Shown here: piece after piece, positions 55,493 through 64,000 of the stretch
How the letters are laid out: each line of letters starts with the position of its first letter
How positions within the stretch are numbered: position 1 is the stretch's first letter
Source: Semisulcospira habei
Taxonomy: Eukaryota > Mollusca > Gastropoda > Semisulcospiridae
NCBI GenBank assembly: GCA_036245525.1
Contig: BTPG01000001.1
Coordinates: forward strand, 176,790,057 to 176,854,056
DNA length: 64,000 nucleotides
Reading direction: 5' to 3'
Position numbers and translations under genes: made by a program
The notes under the pieces: model-generated
Database searches by the model: none
What the model was told of the DNA's origin: nothing
What the model saw: the letters and a program-made list of their open reading frames with translations, nothing else

Positions 55493-56723
55493 TGCTTTAC
55501 GCCGGTCATTGATGTACGGTTACTGAAAAACGGCGTAAAGCAGGGCTGCGTGCTGGCACCGACCCTCTTCACCATCTTTTTTAGCATGATGTTGAAGCAG
55601 GCCACAGTGGACCTCGATGATGACGATGCAGTGTACATCAGGTATCGTCTCGATGGCAGCCTGTTCAACCTCAGACGACTGCAGGCCCACACGAAAACCC
55701 TAGACCAACTGATTCGTGAGCTGCTTTTTGCTGATGATGCTGCCCTCGTTGCACACACAGAGAGAGCCCTGCAGCGCATCACGTCTTGCTTCGCAGATGC
55801 TGCCCAGCTCTTTGGACTCGAGGTCAGTCTGAAAAAGACAGAGGTCCTCCATCAGCCGGCACCCAAGACAGTGTATCGCCCTCCTCACATCACCATTGGC
55901 GAGTCTGAACTAAAGTCAGTGCACCAGTTTACTTACCTTGGCTGCATTATCACGTCGGACGCCAAGCTGGACAAGGAGCTTGACAGCAGGCTGGCAAAAG
56001 CGAACAGCGCTTTCGGGCGACTTTTCAAGCGGGTGTGGCACAATCAACAGCTGAAAACAGGCACCAAGATCAGCGTGTACAGAGCTGTGGTCCTCACCAC
56101 CCTGCTGTATGGTTCCGAGTCCTGGGCCCTCTACCGCAGCCAACTACGACTACTCGAACGCTTCCACCAGCGCTGCCTGCGTACCATCCTGGGCATTCAC
56201 TGGAGTGACTATGTCACCAACGTCGAGGTCCTTGAACAGGCAGAAACTGTGAGCATCGAGGCTTTGCTGCTGCGGACACAGCTCCGCTGGGCGGGGCATG
56301 TCTCCAGGATGGAGGATCATCGCCTACCAAAGATCACCCTGTTCGGCGAGCTTGCTACTGGACACCGTGACAGAGGGGCACCAAAGAAGAGATACAAAGA
56401 CTGTCTCAAGAAGTCACTTAGTGCCTGCCAAATCGACCACCACCAGTGGTCTTCGCTTGCTGCGGACCGTGACACCTGGCGCTCCACCATTTACAAGGCA
56501 GCTGTCTCCTTTGAGGACTCTCACAGAGCTAGCCTTAAGGACAAGCGGCTCAGGAGAAAAAACAGAGATGCCGCAGCTCAGAACCCTGGCCATACCTTCC
56601 CCTGCAGCCACTGCGGTCGAACCTGCCTGTCTCGGATTGGCCTCCGCAGCCACGAACAAGCCTGCAGACGTCGTGGGCAACTCCTATAAAATCTTCGTTC
56701 GCGAAGTCAAGCCAAGAGAGAGG
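55493..56723 (+). mobile_element. RTE-like LINE family A, copy 2 (5'-truncated, rearranged 5' junction)
   Basis: Flanked by CATCAATGACC (55482-55492 and 56724-56734), an 11 bp target duplication. From 55531 onward it is the family's RT 3' part; 55493-55530 is a snap-back segment made of an inverted 11 bp piece of the element and an inverted 27 bp piece of the flanking DNA. Ends at the family's common 3' end. Confidence 0.92.
55531..56689 (+). pseudogene. truncated reverse transcriptase of LINE family A copy 2
   Basis: An uninterrupted frame from NGVKQGCVLAPTLF through ELLFADDAALVAHTE, FTYLGCIITSDAKLD and RWAGHVSRMEDHRLPK to the CSHCGRTCLSRIGLRSHEQA finger and the stop at 56687-56689. Nearly identical to the same part of copy 1 (for example only ESEL for ESDL and PGHT for PGYT in long stretches). 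An ATG upstream at 55454 lies in flanking and snap-back sequence and adds non-family residues. The first catalytic Asp and fingers are missing, so it is inactive. Confidence 0.88.
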
Positions 56724-57560
56724 CATCAATGACCATATTATAAATGAACACACTCCCCCCCCCCCCCTCTTTTGTTCTGGTAAAGACAGAGTCGGGTTCA
56801 CTACGGAATATACCTGATTCTGCTGAGGCTCATATAATTCTGAAAACTCAGAAATTTAAAAGCCAGGTTGCAAATTTAAAACATATACTGACACAGTTCT
56901 AACTCAGACTCCAAAAAGCCTAATCATTTTCATTCGATGGAATGTGAGTTCGAGCTATTGTGTTTCTGTCCCCTTTTTTTCAGCAGAGCGGTTTGTTTAT
57001 AATTGCTGTCAACGCGTCTATTACACTATGGAAGGCAGTCAGTGAATCAGCTCGCGTAGCTTCTTGTATGTAAGGACCAGCGTAATGATAGAGCCAGGCA
57101 AGAGGCATGATTCTCATTAGTTTTCGCATCTGCGGGCGCCATGAGGATCTATGTTTATTCCAGACTGACAGAAGGTGCGTATCAGTGAGTGTATCTAATT
57201 CAGTGTGATAGTGGTCCTTTCTACTGATGAGAAAAGGCATAGATCCTCAGGAGACCGTCATGCAAGTTACAGGACCGTGACTCATGAGAATCTGTGCCTA
57301 AGTTTTGCTTTTTCAGTTCACACAATTTTAATTTCCAGGCCGAGTGGGGGAAGGGGAGGGATATGCGCTTATTGTGGTTTGCAGTGAGTTTCAGCAGTTT
57401 CTTTTCTTTTTCAGTAACCGGCGTACATCAATGAACACACTTTCCCGCCCTCTATCGTTCTGTTAAAGACAGATTCGGGTTCACTACGGAATATACTTGG
57501 ATCTGCTGAGGCACATATACGGGCAGAAATTAAAAAGCCAGGTTACAAATTAAAAATATA

Positions 57561-58254
57561 TACTAAAATGGGCTTGGATAGGGCTATTATTTGGTTGAGA
57601 GCTGTGGACAGTACAAGGCTTTAGCCAGCCTTGAAGGCCGCTTTCATCGGAACTGCCGTCAGATGGTTTGGCAGAAGGGTTCTCTGTTCCGTCTGATGTG
57701 CACAGAGACAAATGAACCTATCAAGAAACATTCATTCCACCGTTACCGCATACTTTCATGAGGATAAATATATTCTTGTTTTTACATCAGACGGATGGCA
57801 TTCACTGTTCGCCCATAACCAAAGACAAAACTCCCCAAGAGGCATAGATCTTCATGAGTTCCGCGCAGAGTGCGGGGGCTTGTGAGAAGCTAAATGTACT
57901 GTATGTATCTTGGTGGCTAGTGTTGCCTCTATGCTGCTATGTTTACGCAGCCGGGATGAAATCGCGACCACCGAGCCCAAAACAAAACACCCATGGCTGT
58001 CAACACGTGCGATTCGACGACCGTCCCGGCACTGCGGCGTAGAATAGCCGTAGAATAGCGCGATGCTCATGCTCCCTTTAGGTTCACGGCAGTGCAAACT
58101 CGAGTTTGGAGACTAACTGGATACGCCAAATGTTAGTACTGCGATGATGACGTATCATATCGAGTCGTCACTATGAACACGGCGTCGTGGGGCTAATGAT
58201 GCCATGACGTGAAGCTTGAAGTGACATCATTTCGCTGCTCGTGCTATTATTTTT
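57561..58254. other. no gene seen
   Basis: No recognisable gene. A CATAGATCTTCATGAGTTCC block near 57844 is related to the CATGAGGATCTATG motif nearby. Confidence 0.4.
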
Positions 58255-58490
58255 CTTCAGAACACCTATGCTACGCCAGACCACAGAGCTTTCCAATGGC
58301 GGGAATCGCCGTGTGCTCGTCTTTATTTCTGTTTGCCAGTGTGTGTGGATCAGAGGGTGGGTTAGAGTAAATAGATGGGCTCCTGTCGCTACACCAGCCC
58401 ACAGAGCGTACTAATGGCGGTTAAGCGCCGTGTGTCCGTCTTTATTTGTGTGCGCCGACGTGTGTGTTGATCAGAGGTTGGCTTAGAGAG
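58255..58490. repeat. two ~118 bp tandem units
   Basis: Units start near 58268 (CTACGCCAGACCACAGAGCT) and 58390 (CTACACCAGCCCACAGAGCG). Both continue with AATGGCGG, GCCGTGTG, CGTCTTTATTT and GATCAGAGG in order. Confidence 0.8.
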
Positions 58491-59094
58491 CAGGGAAATG
58501 GATCCGCATTATGTCTAAAAATATGAACAACTCTGAATGTTCCTAAAAGATAAACGCATCTGAGCTCCAAACAATACGGTAGACTTTGGGATGAAATCCT
58601 CATCTTGATGACATTTCATGCGTAAAAACACACACAAAGACGTAGTATTTTGAAGTGAATTTTATTTCAATTCATAGTTTCTTGACAACAGTAGAATAGT
58701 CCGTAACACCGAGTGTTTGAAAATCGGAAAATGCTTGAAGTTGAAATCTGTTTTCATGACTTGGAAAAAGACAAAATCTCCCCACACTTTAGCGGTATTC
58801 TAGGATATCAAAAAGCAAAAGCGCGGTATGACTATGACATATGGTGTGGGTGTGTTTTCTATGTATAAGTGGTCTTGAAAGGTTCTGTATGAATCTTGAA
58901 ACTGTACTGGGGTAACATTTACCACTATAATTCATAATTTGCCTCACCGTTTGAGTCATGAAACAAATGTAAAATCAATACGTGGATACACACCTGTGCT
59001 AGCATTTCAATAAAGAATGTAATAGCTGCCAATAACATCTTCTTACCAAAAAGGTGACTGCCAAGTGTGTAAAATGCAAAGAATAACCCAACGG
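58491..59094. other. no gene seen
   Basis: AT-rich sequence. A TTTTGAAGTGAATTTTATTTCAATTCATAG block (58650-58680) is close to 39115-39143, a small dispersed similarity. Confidence 0.4.
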
Positions 59095-59170
59095 AGAAAG
59101 AAACACGCTTAGAAAAGACGTTACAGCTCAATTTATGTGTTGTAACTGTCGTTTCTAAGCGTGTTTCTTC
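59095..59170. repeat. hairpin with ~17-27 bp arms
   Basis: AGAAACACGCTTAGAAA pairs with TTTCTAAGCGTGTTTCT; further pairing inward includes GTTACA/TGTAAC. Loop about 15-20 bases. Confidence 0.82.
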
Positions 59171-59439
59171 ACACTTCCTTAACCAGAAAACATGACGTTT
59201 TGCGGTAACGCAACAATGAAAAAGTAATCAAAAATGTCACTAACAATATAATGTTGCATCATATTTAAAAAAAAATCCTGAAAAGAAAATCTTTCCATTG
59301 AGTTTGACAAAAGATTGCACTTCATTTTGAGTAACACAATGGCATCCTGACGTGTCCAGTCTGTGAGTACCTTTTGAGGGTGCCTATACCCATACTGTGA
59401 GGTAAGTATAAAACTAACTTTCTTCCTATCTTCTTGAAT

Positions 59440-61173
<1,734 letters not shown>

Positions 61174-61365
61174 TTTTCGTTTTCTATCGGCAACATTTCA
61201 AAGAAACGCAGACATCTAAGAAGTGGCTGTCGTTATGCTGTGGTTAGGGCTGATAGACTGATAGCAACAGCAAGCTAGTACACATTTTCACTAACGGAGT
61301 ACAGACGAGATTCTGAAAACTTCCATTGAATAGCGCGTATGTCCAGTCAAAGATTCAGGCAATGT

Positions 61366-61674
61366 CTCTTGGCTTGACTTCGCGAACGAAGATTTTATAG
61401 GAGTTGCCCACGACGTCTGCAGGCTTGTTCGTGGCTGCGGAGGCCAATCCGAGACAGGCAGGTTCGACCGCATTGGCTGCAGGGGAAGGTATGGCCAGGG
61501 TTCTGAGCTGCGGCATCTCTGTTTTTTCTCCTGAGCCGCTTGTCCTTAAGGCTAGCTCTGTGAGAGTCCTCAAAGGAGACAGCTGCCTTGTAAATGGTGG
61601 AGCGCCAGGTGTCACGGTCCGCAGCAAGCGAAGACCACTGGTGGTGGTCGATTTGGCAGGCACTAAGTGACTTC
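61366..61674 (-). mobile_element. RTE-like LINE family A, copy 4 (309 bp)
   Basis: Flanked by the exact 12 bp duplication TTCAGGCAATGT (61354-61365 and 61675-61686). Contains the last ~90 codons of the RT on the minus strand (KKSLSACQIDHHQWSSLAAD to the finger, here CSQCGRTC) with no stop, and the common 3' end. Heavily 5'-truncated. Confidence 0.94.
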
Positions 61675-61825
61675 TTCAGGCAATGTAACACGACCCCAAC
61701 TGCAGCAAGCTTCCCACGTTTTGTTCAACATCAGAGGTGAAAAAAGAAGAAGAAAAAAAAAGCGAGGCGGACTGCGGGAGTGACTTTATGGGAGGTCTTC
61801 CTCAATGGGAGTACTTAAATATAAT

Positions 61826-62625
61826 TGTTATGTGGTTGTTGTAGTCGTAGTATTATGTAATCACACCAGACGCACGCACGTCAACTAGGGTTTTTACTTT
61901 TTGTAAAGAAACTTCACTCGGCTGCATCTCGTCACACGTGGCACAAGGTTGTAGACCACAATGGAGTAACAGTTCCAACATAGCGATGCGATCTCGGCAC
62001 ACTGCATCAACAAACGCACCAACACTGATACACTGTCTCCTCTACAGTGCATCAACACTTTCGACACACTGCGTCTCTTACACAATGTACACACATATTG
62101 GTTATTTCGGGGTTTAACTTCCACGGCACCGAAGTGATAATGGACGGTGTTCACACATATTTCCTGTACACACATATTTCCTAACACCGTCTTTTATACT
62201 ATTACAGATTTCCAGAACAATCCAGCAAATTCTCCCAATACAACCAATCAGAAAAGAAAACGTAACCAAAACTCATTTATATTCATGAAAAAGAATGCTC
62301 TAGAAATAATTACAAATTTCCACTACCATCTAAGCGCCTTTGATACAATGTTACGAAATGTTGCTGACAACTTTGACGTCATATCTGAGGTCACTAGAAA
62401 GATCGCGACCCTGCTCGAACCTTCCAGTGTAATGTAGGTCAAACTTTACAACACTGTAGCGAAACTACGCGTCACAACAAAATCGATCGCAATTCTCCGT
62501 GCAAAAGAAATTTAATCCCACCAAAAGGTATGTAATTCTTATCCAAAATAACTCAAATGAATATCGGATCTTTCCTATGATTAACACACACATGCTCTCA
62601 ATGAATAACAACCACAAACGTAACA
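61826..62625 (-). mobile_element. solo LTR of the Gypsy-type element
   Basis: On the minus strand it starts TGTTACGTTTGTGG and ends AACCACATAACA, matching the LTR at 43044-43865 over most of its length. It is flanked by the perfect 5 bp duplication ATAAT (61821-61825 and 62626-62630). A short stretch near 62075-62170 carries a tail fragment similar to the SINE at 39.5 kb. No internal region is present, so it arose by recombination between two LTRs. Confidence 0.92.
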
Positions 62626-62630
62626 ATAAT

Positions 62631-64000
62631 GCATCCAACCAATAGCTTAAATGAGAATGATTATAAGCTGTAAATGATGCCAGTTTGTGGTGTGGCTTTA
62701 TGATACTTACATGCGTTGCTATCACTCGTCATGCGACCTCAAATGAGAGGTCCCGAAATTTACTGTCACTTCCGTTCTCATTCGTAAATTTCGAGGAAAA
62801 TGCTGCGACGTCTCAATTTTGTGTACCAAAGTGGTAACGCGTACCGCAATGTTATGGTCTCGCTGCACACTTCGTGGTTTGTATCTCGTCACGCAGGGTA
62901 CGTGAAACCCACTCAGCGAAAACAACCGTCCAAAGCTTTGCTGTTATTACTTTCTGGTTGTCTCAAAACTTGTTTTTACGAAAAATACGTCTATGGCTGA
63001 TAAAATTAAAGAATTATTAAATGCAATGGACTGAAACTTGAACAGAAAATGTCGTCTGCATTTGCTGACCAAAAGGGACACGGCGTGTTATGAGCGGTAA
63101 GCAAAATTCTGCACCATGATCCTGGTGTGAAACAACTTCAAACAAGTGGGTGTACAATATAATCATACATTTAGACTAAGGAAGAAATCTTCCACCTAAA
63201 GGCCTGTTTAAACAAAATTCGTTTGTTTTCAATCAGAAGTGAATTATTATTAGCTCATTTAGGCTGTAATAACATGACGGACATTTTCGCACCTTATTTC
63301 GACCAAATATAGTGACAATAAGTTCAAGTTAAGGTTTTTGAGTGCTTGATTTACTTTTGCTTACTTTTTACATATTTATGAAACAATAAATTATCGCGTC
63401 AACTGCATCGTGTCGGTATTCTTGCAAAGACAATGTCCAATTCAAACCAAAAATTGGTCCTGTGCTCGATGGCTTACGCACTTTCTTACATTCTTTATGA
63501 AAAAAAAAAAAAAAAAAACACCCTAGCACAGGCGTGAATCCACAAATTAATATTACAATTATTTCCTGAAATGGTGGAATTTTAATGGGATATGTCAGTC
63601 AAGTACATTTTCAAGATACAGTACAGTTTCACTATAGTAAATACTGTGAACCCACTCCCAGCATTAGGAATGGCTACTACAGTCATTTACACCAGGCTGT
63701 CTGAAAACACACAACATAGGTTTTCCAGTTATGGGTGCTCACGGCATTTCCAGATTGATGACAATCCCCATGACGGGATAAAGCGATTCCTGGCAGGCAT
63801 TAGCATCCAAGATGTCTTTCACTCTTGCCAAATTCATTGTAATTTTGTAATTGTAAGGCGTCTCCGAGGCGCACATATTCTTCTATTTCAAGATGCTCAA
63901 GGTGCCGCAGGGATGGAAGCTTTGAAAGCCTGCTGCTACTAAGCGCAACTTTATGTGCAAAAGGTGCTATTAAAGTACCACTACGCGTAAAACTGAAGAC
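62631..64000. other. no gene seen; poly-A tract
   Basis: AT-rich sequence with a poly-A run at 63500-63518. The plus-strand frame at 63592-63942 (116 codons) has no recognisable domain and is not called. Confidence 0.4.

Larger units (their letters stand above)
54960..57560. repeat. tandem duplication (~680 bp units) split by a LINE copy
   Basis: Unit 1 is 54960-55492 plus 56735-56880; unit 2 is 56881-57560. Shared blocks: CCTAATCATTTTGATTCGATGG / CCTAATCATTTTCATTCGATGG, CAGAGCGGTTTGTTTATAAT, CATGAGGATCTATGTTTATT, ACACAATTTTAATTTCCAGG and TCGGGTTCACTACGGAATAT. The LINE family A copy 2 landed in unit 1 only, so the duplication is older. Unit 2 has a minus-strand frame of 86 codons (57240-56980) that is broken in unit 1 and is not called a gene. 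Confidence 0.85.

Noticed and set aside
56980..57240. 86-codon minus-strand frame in unit 2 of the tandem duplication
   Set aside because: It looks protein-like but is broken by stops in the paralogous unit 1 and matches no family I recognise.
63592..63942. 116-codon plus-strand frame
   Set aside because: No recognisable motif, no splice context linking it to the DYRK gene, and length within chance expectation for this window.

Overview
This 64 kb window is eukaryotic nuclear DNA. It holds part of one ordinary host gene buried in a dense, nested landscape of transposable elements. There are no bacterial-style operons. The mix of elements (a Polinton/Maverick, CR1-, L2- and RTE-like non-LTR retrotransposons, tRNA-derived SINEs, a Gypsy-type LTR element and long CA/TA/GA microsatellites) points to a lophotrochozoan invertebrate, most likely a gastropod mollusc. 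That assignment is an inference from element style and not a proven species call. Ten N bases at 22545-22554 mark an assembly gap.

Host gene. Three minus-strand exons (50841-51074, 16592-16721, 15848-16089) encode the C-terminal half of a class II DYRK protein kinase, closest to DYRK4 by eye. Their splice sites and codon phases (1, then 2) chain perfectly. The first two exons are separated by a 34.1 kb intron that contains most of the mobile elements. Earlier exons (beyond 51074) and the final exon(s) (before 15848) were not found.

Layout. 1-3.4 kb: a foldback element, a 3' RNase H fragment of a LINE and a ~155 bp tandem array. 3.4-9.75 kb: a shortened Polinton with ~140 bp terminal inverted repeats, a broken integrase (+) and a broken protein-primed DNA polymerase B (-). 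11.1-14.5 kb: a decayed RTE-like LINE. 14.7-15.1 kb: a tRNA-derived SINE. 17.1-19.7 kb: a 5'-truncated RTE-like LINE whose reverse transcriptase frame is still open. 20.6-22.5 kb: copies of an unnamed ~650 bp repeat, beside the gap and an exact 266 bp duplication. 25.7-26.4 kb: an L1-type ORF1 relic. 27.4-29.6 and 29.99-30.87 kb: CR1-like LINE pieces, the second split by a Harbinger-type MITE. 31.3-38.3 kb: a long CR1-like LINE with an esterase-type ORF1, split by two short retroposons and an RTE-like copy. 39.5 kb: another tRNA SINE. 41.7-50.6 kb: a foldback element whose right arm is split by a rearranged Gypsy-type provirus, itself split by an L2-like LINE and a TA-flanked MITE. 55-57.6 kb: a tandem duplication split by a third RTE-like copy. 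59.4-61 kb: more of the ~650 bp repeat. 61.37-62.63 kb: a fourth RTE-like copy next to a solo LTR.

Many insertions carry readable target-site duplications (10-13 bp for retroposons, 5 bp for LTRs, TAA and TA for DNA MITEs), so the order of insertion can be partly reconstructed. The four RTE-like copies of one family share a very short 3' end with a small hairpin and probably represent the most recent activity in the window.
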